Assembly: GCA_016874735.1 (NCBI GenBank) | Contig: VGTI01000003.1 | Coordinates: 124,001-188,000 of the forward strand | Origin: Deltaproteobacteria bacterium | GTDB taxonomy: Bacteria > Bdellovibrionota_B > Oligoflexia > Oligoflexales > CAIYRB01 | Length of the DNA stretch: 64,000 bases | Reading direction: 5' to 3' | Shown: positions 26,473 to 35,497 of the stretch, piece after piece | How the letters are laid out: the number at the start of each line of letters is the position of its first letter | How positions within the stretch are numbered: position 1 is the stretch's first letter | Made by a program: the position numbers and the translations under genes | The notes under the pieces: generated by a model | Told to the model about the DNA's origin: nothing | Database searches by the model: none | The model's input: only the letters and a program-made list of their open reading frames with translations

Positions 26473-29073
26473 TTATTGATCGGGCCCCACAGTAACATCC
26501 ACGGATTTATTGGCAACAAATAGCCGTGTGGCAACTCGCTGGACGTCACTCGCGGTGACCCTGCCGACAGCCCTTGGATATACCAAGAAATCGTCATAGC
26601 CGAAGCCGTAAAGCTCCATCAATGCCATGGTGCTAGTCTGAGCATCGCTTTTTTGCAAGCCCATCTCGTGCGACCCGACAATATAGCTTATCGCACGCTC
26701 TATCTCTGTCGAGGACGGGGGCCTAGAGACAAGATTTTCAAATTCAAGGCGCAGTGCTTCCATGGCACGTTCACGCTTTTCAGGGGCACAGGCTATGTAG
26801 GCTCCCACCAGACCAGGGTCACACCCATAACTGACCAAGGGGCTTACGGAATATGCTAAACTCTGCCGATCTCTCAACTCTCTGAAAAGGCGGCCACCAT
26901 GGCCACCCAACACGGTCGTCAACACGTCTAGGGCAGCCCTATCGGGATCATCCCAAGTCAGTCCCCTAAAACCGTAGGCTAGGTGCACCTGCTCCCTTGC
27001 CTTACAAATCGATTCGCTGCCAAACGCGCTGGTTCCTAACTTATCTGACGTGTTAAATTGCCGCCTGGACGCTTGCGGGGTAAAGCCATCGAGGGCCTCT
27101 GAGATTAACGCCTCAACTTCCGCAGTAGATAGGTTGGAGGCAACAGCAATCACCCACGGTCCGGACCCTACAACGCTCTCGTAGGTATCCGCTAAATCCG
27201 TGAGCTGGAACTTAGCCACCGTTTCCAGTGTTCCAGTCACTGGATTGCGATAAGGGTGCTCACCAAATAGGCGCTCTTGAAACTTACGTACACAGATACT
27301 ACTCGGCGAATCTGTTTGTGCGATTAAACTTTGCATGATTTCGCGTTTCGTCGAAATCCACTGCTGCTCGGGAAACACCGGACTTAAGAACGCCTCCCGG
27401 AAAAGTCGCAGCATCTGATCCGTTTGCTCTGACAAGCACTGCATGTGTATGCCGGCCGAATCCTTCCCGCTGAACCCTTCGAGGCTCGCCCCCAGCCCCT
27501 CTACCTGAGTAACCAAGGACTCAAAACTACGCTCCTTACTGGCCATTCCAACTAAAGAGAACATGGCATTGTAAAGTCCAGCCGTGACGGAGGACTCCGC
27601 ACGCAAGCCACCCTCGGTAGCCGCGGTCAGTGTAAAAAGCTCGACGTGGGGATTCGATCGATGGATCAGCTTAAGCCCATCATTAATTTGGATGATTTCA
27701 GCCTGCTTTGTGCCAATGTCGGGTCGTTTATTTATGAGCGATGAAAGTCCATAAGGGGAGCCGCGCCGACCAGCCAAAACTCCGGCACGGAACTGCGCAC
27801 GCAAATCAGATTCGTCGCCTTCCATATCATTAGGTATCAGCGCGACAATGGCCGCATCTTCTGGTTTCAGCCACCGCCTCGCCGCTCCTTGCACCGCTGT
27901 CTCCGGCATGTGATTGATCATCGCCATGTAAACATCGTCATAAAGCAACTTCTGCGAGGTCCGAAGACCGAAACCTAGGGCTCGCGCCTGACCATCCACC
28001 GTTTCTTCTTGATAGATACGATCTGACCTGAGATTAGCTCGGGTACGACTCAGTTCATCCCCAGTTACGGGCTCCACGTTTGAAATCAGAGAAACTTCGC
28101 GTGCAATACCTGCGATCGATGCAGCCAGAGAGTCTGGGCTCACCAGCGCACTAATCTCAAAAATTCCACCAAAAAATGGTGAATAAACCGAAGCGCTGAT
28201 ACTTGAAACAAGGCCTTCTTCATCACGAAGGCGACGATTAAGACGACTCATCTCCCCTGCACCAAGGGCAAAGGCCGCTACATCCAATGCGGTGCTATCT
28301 AAGTGCTCCAGCGATGGAGCTGGATAAACTACCGCCAACCGAGGTTGTTGATAATCCCCCTTGATTAGGGAGACTTTCGGCCAATCCTTGCTTGGCACTG
28401 GACGCATTGGCGCACGCGGTTGTGCTAGATCCTGTGCGCTGGACTCAACAATTAGTGAGCCGAACGTACTCTCCAGTTGAGCAAGCATCGCTGCGCCGTC
28501 AAATGACCCGGTAACCACCACTTTGCAATTATTGGCTCGGTACCATTTTTTATAGAAATCGACCAATTGCTCGCGGGTGAAACCCGATACACTCTGTTCT
28601 GACCCAATAATTGGACGTCCGGCCTCCGAGCCCTCAAACATGAGCTCAAATACGCGGCGCCCTAAAATGCTCCCCGGGCTATCGTTCGATCGTCTGATCT
28701 CCTCAAGAATGACCTCACGCTCACGCTCTACCTCGGACTCATCCAGTAAACTGAAGGCAAACGCATCAAACAACAGGTCAACACCTAGGTCCGCATAAGC
28801 GGCGCCAAGTGTTAAGTGGAAGACAGTCTGATCGAATGTGGTATATGCATTGATCTCCCCACCACAAGCTTCAACTGTTGAGGCAATTTCTCCGACCCCT
28901 CGTCGGGCCGTTCCTTTGAAGAGCATATGCTCAAGAAAGTGCGCCATGCCTCGCTCATCGGAAGCCTCGTGCATGGAACCCACACCAACCCAAACCTGAA
29001 TAGCTACCACCGGTGTAAAGTGGTTCTCTTTGACGACAACCTCAACACCGCTCGGGAGTATTTCGTGAATCAT
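26473..29073 (-). CDS. M16-family zinc peptidase (insulinase-like, two M16 lobes)
   Basis: 866 residues with two M16 halves. The first has the inverted zinc motif HFLEH (His45, Glu48, His49) and the downstream Glu in EREREVILEEIRRS near 115-130, so it should be active. The second half (from ~440) has the same fold without HxxEH and ends with DDPDRAALDVLTTVLGGHGGRLF. There is no signal peptide, so it is predicted to be cytoplasmic or exported by another route. M16 peptidases degrade short peptides or process cofactors or precursors. Its start overlaps the stop of the outer-membrane gene upstream by one base, so the two are translationally linked. Confidence 0.9.
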   Translation of the reverse strand: MIHEILPSGVEVVVKENHFTPVVAIQVWVGVGSMHEASDERGMAHFLEHMLFKGTARRGVGEIASTVEACGGEINAYTTFDQTVFHLTLGAAYADLGVDLLFDAFAFSLLDESEVEREREVILEEIRRSNDSPGSILGRRVFELMFEGSEAGRPIIGSEQSVSGFTREQLVDFYKKWYRANNCKVVVTGSFDGAAMLAQLESTFGSLIVESSAQDLAQPRAPMRPVPSKDWPKVSLIKGDYQQPRLAVVYPAPSLEHLDSTALDVAAFALGAGEMSRLNRRLRDEEGLVSSISASVYSPFFGGIFEISALVSPDSLAASIAGIAREVSLISNVEPVTGDELSRTRANLRSDRIYQEETVDGQARALGFGLRTSQKLLYDDVYMAMINHMPETAVQGAARRWLKPEDAAIVALIPNDMEGDESDLRAQFRAGVLAGRRGSPYGLSSLINKRPDIGTKQAEIIQINDGLKLIHRSNPHVELFTLTAATEGGLRAESSVTAGLYNAMFSLVGMASKERSFESLVTQVEGLGASLEGFSGKDSAGIHMQCLSEQTDQMLRLFREAFLSPVFPEQQWISTKREIMQSLIAQTDSPSSICVRKFQERLFGEHPYRNPVTGTLETVAKFQLTDLADTYESVVGSGPWVIAVASNLSTAEVEALISEALDGFTPQASRRQFNTSDKLGTSAFGSESICKAREQVHLAYGFRGLTWDDPDRAALDVLTTVLGGHGGRLFRELRDRQSLAYSVSPLVSYGCDPGLVGAYIACAPEKRERAMEALRLEFENLVSRPPSSTEIERAISYIVGSHEMGLQKSDAQTSTMALMELYGFGYDDFLVYPRAVGRVTASDVQRVATRLFVANKSVDVTVGPDQ

Positions 29074-30062
29074 TACATAGCCATTTCTACGTTCAGTGTT
29101 ACAGCCTGGTGGGCCGCTGATAATTTGAGGTATGGCCGAGAGGCCGTATATGCAAGGCTAAAATTCTTGCTACTGAGCGAAATTCCGCCAGCTAATGCGT
29201 TGCGATCGTCTGTGAGCGAAGCTCCATAAGAGCCCAAAATTTTTAAATATTCCTGAACCTGGAAGGTGCTGGATACAATCACCAGCCGTTCGGGTTTATC
29301 CATGCCCCGAGGCGTTGCAGTGGTGCCAGCATTTGCAGGTACCTCAAAGCTATCGACACGATCTCGTTGCCGGATGTCAACGTTGACGGCGAATAGCTGA
29401 CTAAATTGGTAGGCTGTGCCTAGACGAAAGGTGCGTGGAGCAAAGTCACGCACCCGCTTACTCGCCAGATTCTGCGCCGAGGCGCCGATGGTCCAACCAG
29501 TTGAAATCGTACCTAATAGTCCCATATTGAGGCCCACGCCCGTTAATCGCTGCTCTCCCTGCTTGTAGAACAGCGAATCAATGGTCGGCTTAGTATCGAT
29601 ATAAGTCCCCCCGATCCCAACCGAAATGCCCTCAAATTGTTGAGCCAAAGCAAGGGACACGCGCCTGGTTACCGGCGAGTCATAGGAAAACTCTGCTGAA
29701 CGTTGGTCTTCTGCTACCTTGGGGTACTGATAATCCTCGGTGAAGCTGTTGTAGCTGAAACCAGCCGCCACCGGAGCACTGGTTGTATCAACAACGCCAA
29801 GTTGGTAGTAATCGCGCCCTGATGTCGGCCAATGGTACACACCGTGGACTACATAAGTTTTCGGTGCGATCAGTGCCGCAGGGTTAACGGTGATAGCCGT
29901 GAAGCTGTCGGTCCCACCCGCCCCGCTGTTTAGTGTCGCAACGCCCAATCCGCTGGTTACTTCGAACTCATCGGGCACCCTATGGTCGTCTGCGGCGAAA
30001 ACCGGAACAGTATTGGCCAGTATGAGCCCGGCTAATACGAAATTCTTCCCACTGAAAACCAT
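29073..30062 (-). CDS. Probable outer-membrane beta-barrel protein
   Basis: 329 residues. A signal peptide (about 1-22, with FVLAGLILANTVPVFA then ADD) precedes alternating hydrophobic/polar strands throughout, with many Gly and aromatic residues and no membrane helix. This points to a periplasmic/outer-membrane beta-barrel, loosely like the PorV/UPF0164 family; a FadL-like transporter is another possibility. The C-terminal residue is not aromatic, which is unusual for a BAM substrate. ATG 30062 is chosen because it starts the signal peptide and has GAGG seven bases upstream. It is the middle gene of yajC - barrel - M16. Confidence 0.7.
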   Translation of the reverse strand: MVFSGKNFVLAGLILANTVPVFAADDHRVPDEFEVTSGLGVATLNSGAGGTDSFTAITVNPAALIAPKTYVVHGVYHWPTSGRDYYQLGVVDTTSAPVAAGFSYNSFTEDYQYPKVAEDQRSAEFSYDSPVTRRVSLALAQQFEGISVGIGGTYIDTKPTIDSLFYKQGEQRLTGVGLNMGLLGTISTGWTIGASAQNLASKRVRDFAPRTFRLGTAYQFSQLFAVNVDIRQRDRVDSFEVPANAGTTATPRGMDKPERLVIVSSTFQVQEYLKILGSYGASLTDDRNALAGGISLSSKNFSLAYTASRPYLKLSAAHQAVTLNVEMAM

Positions 30063-30072
30063 CCCGCCACCT

Positions 30073-30429
30073 CTAGGCTTTAACGGCATCCTTGGCAGTC
30101 GGTTGCTTCGTCAAACCTGACACATTAGACTTCATGACCTTGATCGCAGTGTTATTTGCCACCTCTATGGTCACAAATGACTCAGCCACAGCTCTGACCT
30201 TACCAATAATGCCACCAGAAGTTACAACCTCGTCTCCTGCCTTTAGATTGGTCAGAAGATCGGCATGCTCTTTGGCCTTTTTCTGCTGCGGCCTAATGAT
30301 AAGAAAGTACATGATAAATAGAAAACCCACTGGCATAGCCAGCATCTCAACTAGCGAGGGGCTCTTGGCTGGTGCCACTTCGGTCGCTTGCGCCATGGCG
30401 GTAGCCGCGTTAAGAATGAGTTGAATCAC
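30073..30429 (-). CDS. yajC: Preprotein translocase accessory subunit YajC
   Basis: 118 residues with a single membrane helix at about 31-47 (PVGFLFIMYFLIIRPQ) followed by QKKAKEHADLLTNLKAGDEVVTSGGI, the YajC signature. YajC is part of the SecDF-YajC complex that assists protein export. secD and secF are not in the window. The gene is divergent from the Rep-like helicase, and the barrel protein gene begins about 10 bases after its stop. Confidence 0.92.
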   Translation of the reverse strand: MIQLILNAATAMAQATEVAPAKSPSLVEMLAMPVGFLFIMYFLIIRPQQKKAKEHADLLTNLKAGDEVVTSGGIIGKVRAVAESFVTIEVANNTAIKVMKSNVSGLTKQPTAKDAVKA

Positions 30430-30533
30430 AAGTTATCCTCCGGCATATGGGAACCGGCCGACCTTAGCTGAATAAGTTGGGACGATCAAGGTATTGGCAG
30501 AGGCAGTTTCGAAAACAACTTGATGGACAGGAT

Positions 30534-32591
30534 ATGCGCCTCGACCTAGACGAACTTAATAGCCCCCAAAGGGATGCCGTTACCACAATTGACGGGCCTG
30601 TAATGATTCTCGCTGGGGCGGGTACCGGCAAAACCCGGGTCATCACTTATCGCTTAGCATATATGCTGGGTGCGGGCATCCCGGCCGAATCGATTGTGGC
30701 TCTCTCCTTTACAAACAAAGCCGCCAAAGAGATGTCTGAACGGGTGCGCAGGCTCATTGGGGAGCGTGCCAAAAAGTCGTGGCTCGGTACCTTTCATAGC
30801 TTCTGTCTGAGCCTGCTTCGACGATTTCCGAACGAGGCGGGTCTAACTCCCGGGTTCAGCCTGGCGGGTACTGCAGACCAGCTCGATCTGGTACGCAAAG
30901 GACTAGAGGAAAAAAATTGGGCCGGTCTGTACCACATAGACCAGTTGCACCACCAAATTGGAATGGCCAAGAATCAGCTACTCACGGCCGAAGACCTTAG
31001 GTCTGGTAAGGGTGTTGGTCGCGTTGGCATCGACAACCAGGTGCTTTCGGAGGTTTTCGATCTTTACGAGCGCCAACTTCGTCTCAATCGAGTCATTGAT
31101 TTTGATGATTGCATATACAAAACTGTGTTGATGCTTCGGAGAAATCCCAGTATTTGCGAGAGAATCCAACGTGAATACAGATATTTCATGGTAGATGAGT
31201 ATCAGGACACCAATACCTCTCAGCTTGCCGTATTGGAGCTGTTGGCTAGCTCTTCGCATGATGTCTGTGTGGTTGGGGACGATGATCAATCAATTTATTC
31301 GTGGCGCGGGGCTATGTACGAGGTCCTGGAGCGCTTTGAACAACTATTTCCGAACACTAGGGTCATCAAGCTCGAACAAAACTACCGTTGCTCTAACGTA
31401 ATCTTGGACGCTGCCAATACTGTTATCCGGAACAATCAAAGGCGCAAAGAGAAGACACTGTGGAGCGCCTCTCAAGAAACCGCGCCGATAGTTCTAAGCC
31501 CTTGCGAAGACGAAACCGCAGAGGCAAACTTGGTGGCAGAAAAGTGTATAAGCTTGATGGGTGGCGGTCTTGAGCCCCGCGATGTAGGAATACTATACAG
31601 AGCCAACAAGCAATCTACCCCGATTGAGCTAGCTCTGAGAGAGGCGCGCCTACCATACCGTACTTACGGAGGCCAAAGTTTTTTCGAGAAGAAAGAGGTC
31701 AAGGACTTTGTTTGCTATCTACGTCTTGTACTAGACTCTGAGGACAGACTGGCCCTGTGGCGCATTGTCAATACACCGAACCGTGGCATCGGCCTGAAAA
31801 CCTTAGAACGCATTGAAGACCAAGCAAAATCCACGAAACTTTCCCCATTTCAGGTTATGCGAGATCTGAGTCAATTAAACGGCAAGGCTGAGTCAGCCAT
31901 GCGCGCTTTTGTCCAACTCATTGATCAACTGCGCGAGCTACCTCTAGACACCGCTGACCACTACGAGGCCCTTGGCTTGCAGATACTGAAGTTGTCGGGA
32001 CTTGAGCAGGGCATACGCTTGCGGACCGAGGATACAGGCTCGCGAGAACGTAAAATTAGCAATTTGCGGAGTTTACCCAAGTGGTTCGGCACTCTTGCCA
32101 GAGAGTCCAGTGACGATACTGGCAACGTCAATGTTCGTGACCTGCTTGATTCGCTAGCCCTAGACAACGATAGGAAAGAAGAAACCAAAGATGGCGGCAA
32201 TCACATTTCCTTGATGACGATTCATGCCTCTAAAGGCCTTGAGTTTCCAGCCGTTTTTGTGATTGGACTCGAGGAGGAACAATTGCCTCACAAGAACAGC
32301 ATTCAAGATCCTCAGGCATTATGTGAGGAGCGACGACTTTTCTATGTTGCACTGACCCGGGCTAAGAAAAAGCTCCACCTTAGTTACTGCCTCGATAGAA
32401 GTTCTGGTTATCAAGGTAAACAGTCACGTCAGCCCTCTCGGTTCCTTGACGAAGTGCCAGCTCAAACCTTTCTGCGCTCAGACGATGCCGTCAATTTAGC
32501 TAATAGGATTTCGTCGGAAAACGAACGCAAGGCCCAGACGGCAAAGCGACTAGGTTCCTTGCGGGAAAGTCTTAATGGATGGCGTCGCTAG
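30534..32591 (+). CDS. rep: UvrD/Rep-family DNA helicase
   Basis: 685 residues, close to E. coli Rep (673). Superfamily 1A motifs are intact: AGAGTGKTRVI, ALSFTNKAAKEMSERV, VDEYQDTN, GDDDQSIYSWRGA, LEQNYRCSN, TIHASKGLEFPAVFVIGLEEE and EERRLFYVALTRAKKKL. The stretch EEEQLPHKNS and the motif II/III neighbourhood resemble Rep more than UvrD. It unwinds DNA 3' to 5' and helps forks pass obstacles. ATG 30534 gives the family N-terminus (LNSPQRDAV); a TTG 19 codons upstream is less likely. It overlaps the convergent sigma factor by four bases. Confidence 0.93.
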   Translation: MRLDLDELNSPQRDAVTTIDGPVMILAGAGTGKTRVITYRLAYMLGAGIPAESIVALSFTNKAAKEMSERVRRLIGERAKKSWLGTFHSFCLSLLRRFPNEAGLTPGFSLAGTADQLDLVRKGLEEKNWAGLYHIDQLHHQIGMAKNQLLTAEDLRSGKGVGRVGIDNQVLSEVFDLYERQLRLNRVIDFDDCIYKTVLMLRRNPSICERIQREYRYFMVDEYQDTNTSQLAVLELLASSSHDVCVVGDDDQSIYSWRGAMYEVLERFEQLFPNTRVIKLEQNYRCSNVILDAANTVIRNNQRRKEKTLWSASQETAPIVLSPCEDETAEANLVAEKCISLMGGGLEPRDVGILYRANKQSTPIELALREARLPYRTYGGQSFFEKKEVKDFVCYLRLVLDSEDRLALWRIVNTPNRGIGLKTLERIEDQAKSTKLSPFQVMRDLSQLNGKAESAMRAFVQLIDQLRELPLDTADHYEALGLQILKLSGLEQGIRLRTEDTGSRERKISNLRSLPKWFGTLARESSDDTGNVNVRDLLDSLALDNDRKEETKDGGNHISLMTIHASKGLEFPAVFVIGLEEEQLPHKNSIQDPQALCEERRLFYVALTRAKKKLHLSYCLDRSSGYQGKQSRQPSRFLDEVPAQTFLRSDDAVNLANRISSENERKAQTAKRLGSLRESLNGWRR

Positions 32592-33478
32592 CGGATGACT
32601 TCGGCGTCGAGTAGACCCTTTTCGTTAACAAACTCGCGCAGCTTCTGCAGTATCCTGTTCTCAATTTGACGCGCCCTCTCCCGCGTGACACCGTATCTGT
32701 CGCCAATTTCCTGTAAGGTAAGTGGTTCCTCTGACATCATCCGAGCATCAAATATCTCTAGGTCTCGGCCTTTCAAAGTACTTCGAAAATCATTGAGATG
32801 ATCAGAAAAAATCCGTCTTACTTCCTCATTGGCAAGTACGTCCTCTGCTCCGCTGCTTTCAGAGGACAGTAGCTGCCCCCTGGTAGTCGCGTCAGGCTCG
32901 TTGCTAAGAGGGGCATCTAGAGAGACATCAGGGGCCGCAAGCCTGGCCTGCATCTCCTCGACGTCTTTTTCCTTCACATTCAAATGCTCTGCCAACATTT
33001 TACTGTCGACATGGTCGTACTCCTGCAGCAACTTACGCGCAGTTCTCTCGAGATTGTAATAGAGCTTCCGTTGATCGGCCGTAGTGCCAATCTTAACTTG
33101 ACTCTTGTTGTCCATAATATGCTTTAAAATATACGCTCTGATCCACCAAGCAGCATAACTTGATAATTTCACGCCTTTGTATGGATTAAAGCGCTTGACC
33201 GCCTGCATTAAGCCATAGTTACCCTCTTGAATCAAATCCAACAAATTAAGCTGGGCCTGCCGGAAATCATTAGCTATCTTTACTACTAGACGCAGATTTG
33301 CCGTAACTAAACGATGAGCGGCGTGGACATCACCGTCATCGAAGTGTTGGCGGGCCAACTCGTACTCTTCCTCTGGTTCAAGCAAAGGATATTTTGCGAT
33401 TTGCTGTAGGTAAAGTTGTAGCGGAGATAAGCTCGATGGTGACTTATCGCCAGTCCGAACCGCTGGGAGTTTAGACAC
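32588..33478 (-). CDS. rpoH: RpoH-like sigma-32 factor
   Basis: 296 residues with sigma regions 1.2 to 4.2. Region 2 contains RLVVKIANDFRQ, LDLIQEGNYGLMQAVKRFNP and SYAAWWIRAYILKHI, which bind core polymerase and the -10 element. QRKLYYNLERTARKL resembles the RpoH box. Region 4 ends with TLQEIGDRYGVTRERARQIENRILQKLREF, the helix-turn-helix that reads -35 DNA. Heat-shock-type sigma factors direct chaperone and protease genes. The GTG start at 33478 gives the full region 1.2. The C-terminal stops of this gene and the helicase overlap by four bases, so the two converge. Confidence 0.9.
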   Translation of the reverse strand: MSKLPAVRTGDKSPSSLSPLQLYLQQIAKYPLLEPEEEYELARQHFDDGDVHAAHRLVTANLRLVVKIANDFRQAQLNLLDLIQEGNYGLMQAVKRFNPYKGVKLSSYAAWWIRAYILKHIMDNKSQVKIGTTADQRKLYYNLERTARKLLQEYDHVDSKMLAEHLNVKEKDVEEMQARLAAPDVSLDAPLSNEPDATTRGQLLSSESSGAEDVLANEEVRRIFSDHLNDFRSTLKGRDLEIFDARMMSEEPLTLQEIGDRYGVTRERARQIENRILQKLREFVNEKGLLDAEVIR

Positions 33479-33513
33479 GGACCTAGCCCCCTCATAACGA
33501 AAGGCAGAAAACG

Positions 33514-34443
33514 ATGTCAGGGATCGGCATCATAACAAATCCCCATTCTAAGTTGAACAAACGAAATCCAAACCGACAGGCGTACCTGGGATTTATTCTC
33601 GGTTCGCAGGGTCAGTTGGAGGTCACTAACTCATTAGAAGACTTAGAGCGAGTCGCGAGAGAATTCAAGAGCAAGGGTATCAGCGTCCTAGCCATAAATG
33701 GCGGGGACGGTACTGTTTCGCGCACTTTGACGGCTTTTTTGAAAGCTTACGGCTCCGAGCCAATGCCGAAAATAGCTATTCTCAAAGGCGGTACGATCAA
33801 TGTCCTTGCGAACAATTTGGGTATCCGGGGAACGCCCGAACAGGTGTTGTTCCGATTGGTCGAGTGGCACTCACGCGGAGACGCCATACCGGTCAAACGC
33901 CTGAGGACTGTATCTATTGACGGCATGCATGGCTTCTTGTTCGGTAACGGAATTGCCGCATCCTTTTTGAAAGAATACTACAAACGCAAAACTAATGCTT
34001 TAGGTTCCGGGGCCTTAGTACTCGCTGTCTGGTTTTCCAGTTTCTATCGAGGACACTTGTTCAAAAACGTCTTCGTCGAACACGACCAAAAATTATCGAG
34101 CACTAACGCCAAGCAAACAGAGCTTAAGTCTTGTGTCATGTTTGCATCGACACTACTGAAACTACCACTAGGAGTCCCTTACTTTTATTCATTGGATGAC
34201 CACCCCGATGAATTTCAGACCGTTGCGTTCACGACACCAGTTCAAGATGCGTGGCGACTACCTTTTGAGTTCATAAGGGGACAGCGAGGGCCAACTAAGG
34301 ATAAAATAAGCTTTTGCTGCAAATCCCTCAGTATCGAAACAAGGGAGCCGTTCGACTACACTTTGGACGGAGAATTGTTTACCGCCATAACTGGCAAATT
34401 AACCTTAGAGGTTGGGCCCCAACTTGAATTTGTCGTTATCTAA
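33514..34443 (+). CDS. Diacylglycerol kinase / lipid kinase (DAGK catalytic family)
   Basis: 309 residues. The DAGK signature INGGDGTVSRTLTAF lies near residues 67-81, and KGGTINVLANNLG near 97-109 continues the ATP site. No membrane segment is obvious. Family members (YegS, DgkB, BmrU) phosphorylate diacylglycerol or similar lipids, producing phosphatidic acid. The substrate cannot be told apart here. It lies 35 bases from the sigma factor gene start (divergent) and its 3' end overlaps the next gene by about 30 bases, so it begins a three-gene operon with the AmgK/MurU-like pair. Confidence 0.85.
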   Translation: MSGIGIITNPHSKLNKRNPNRQAYLGFILGSQGQLEVTNSLEDLERVAREFKSKGISVLAINGGDGTVSRTLTAFLKAYGSEPMPKIAILKGGTINVLANNLGIRGTPEQVLFRLVEWHSRGDAIPVKRLRTVSIDGMHGFLFGNGIAASFLKEYYKRKTNALGSGALVLAVWFSSFYRGHLFKNVFVEHDQKLSSTNAKQTELKSCVMFASTLLKLPLGVPYFYSLDDHPDEFQTVAFTTPVQDAWRLPFEFIRGQRGPTKDKISFCCKSLSIETREPFDYTLDGELFTAITGKLTLEVGPQLEFVVI

Positions 34444-35497
34444 AACCAATACAAACGTGCTCCCACCCCCTCCACCAGCTGACGTTGCCAAAGCGCTCAA
34501 AGTCGCCGCGGTCAACATAGATTGGCTTGCAGGAGACGGTTCAGATCGCTGCTATTACCGGATAACTGGTCCGGAGCTAACCGTGCCATTAGTGTTGATG
34601 CAGCTCTCTGGCAGCGATGCCCAAGCCTTAAAAGATGGCGGATACGACTGGATCAACATAGCCAACCTACTAAGTCTTCACAAAATCTTCGTCCCTCACG
34701 TTAGCTGTACGATGCCCGATCATGCCGCCTTAATCATCGAGGATTACGGTGACCAAATGCTCGAAGGATCGGTTTTCACGTTGTGGGAGAAACACGATTT
34801 AGCTTCTCTTCGGCAACTTTATTTGGGGTGTATGGAAATCATCACCAAATTTTTAAGCGTCGAGAAAAATCCTGATTCTGTCTGGTGCCAGCGCGGATTT
34901 GATACAGAGCGATTTGTTTGGGAACTAAAATTCTTTTTACAGAAATATGCCTTTCCAATCGCAGGTATTTCTTTCAGCAAAATGGAGGAGGCTCAGTTTC
35001 AAAAAGAGGCCACGTCTCTGGCTGAGCTTTTGTCCTCGGGTTCAAAATATTTTGTTCATCGTGATTTTCACTCAAGAAATGTAATGGTGAAAGAGACGAA
35101 ACTTGCCGTAATTGATTTTCAAGACGCAAGATTAGGGCCTGCTTCTTACGATTTGGTGTCACTTTGTTTCGATTCTTATGTTCCGTTCTCAAGTGAGATG
35201 CGTACCGAACTCATGAACACGGGACTAAACGTGATCCGTCAGCAACTAGGAGATTCTATCTATCAAGATGCAAATGAATTCTGGCGCCCGATGCTTTTAC
35301 AGCGACAATTAAAGGCGATAGGTAGCTTTGGTTACCTAACTGTCGACAAAAAGAGACATAATTACTTGAAGTACGTAGGGCCAGCTCTCAATACACTAGA
35401 AACTCAAAATATTGCGGACCAAAGGTGGCCTCTTTTATCTGACACTCTGATACGAAGGATGCGCATCAGCCTGGATAAAAATTTTTATGGAAAGTAA
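34412..35497 (+). CDS. amgK: AmgK-like sugar kinase (COG3178 phosphotransferase)
   Basis: 361 residues of the aminoglycoside-phosphotransferase fold. ADVAKAL then GDGSDRCYYRI is the N-lobe nucleotide loop; HRDFHSRNVMV is the catalytic loop, and VIDFQDARLGPASYDLVSL the metal-binding segment characteristic of AmgK. AmgK phosphorylates MurNAc or GlcNAc at the anomeric carbon, and the next gene is a MurU-like uridylyltransferase, which supports this use. The start is uncertain: TTG 34412 is reported, TTG 34424 and GTG 34457 (which would begin just before a five-proline run) are alternatives; none has a good ribosome-binding site. The 3' end overlaps the next gene by 11 bases. Confidence 0.72.
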   Translation: MGPNLNLSLSKTNTNVLPPPPPADVAKALKVAAVNIDWLAGDGSDRCYYRITGPELTVPLVLMQLSGSDAQALKDGGYDWINIANLLSLHKIFVPHVSCTMPDHAALIIEDYGDQMLEGSVFTLWEKHDLASLRQLYLGCMEIITKFLSVEKNPDSVWCQRGFDTERFVWELKFFLQKYAFPIAGISFSKMEEAQFQKEATSLAELLSSGSKYFVHRDFHSRNVMVKETKLAVIDFQDARLGPASYDLVSLCFDSYVPFSSEMRTELMNTGLNVIRQQLGDSIYQDANEFWRPMLLQRQLKAIGSFGYLTVDKKRHNYLKYVGPALNTLETQNIADQRWPLLSDTLIRRMRISLDKNFYGK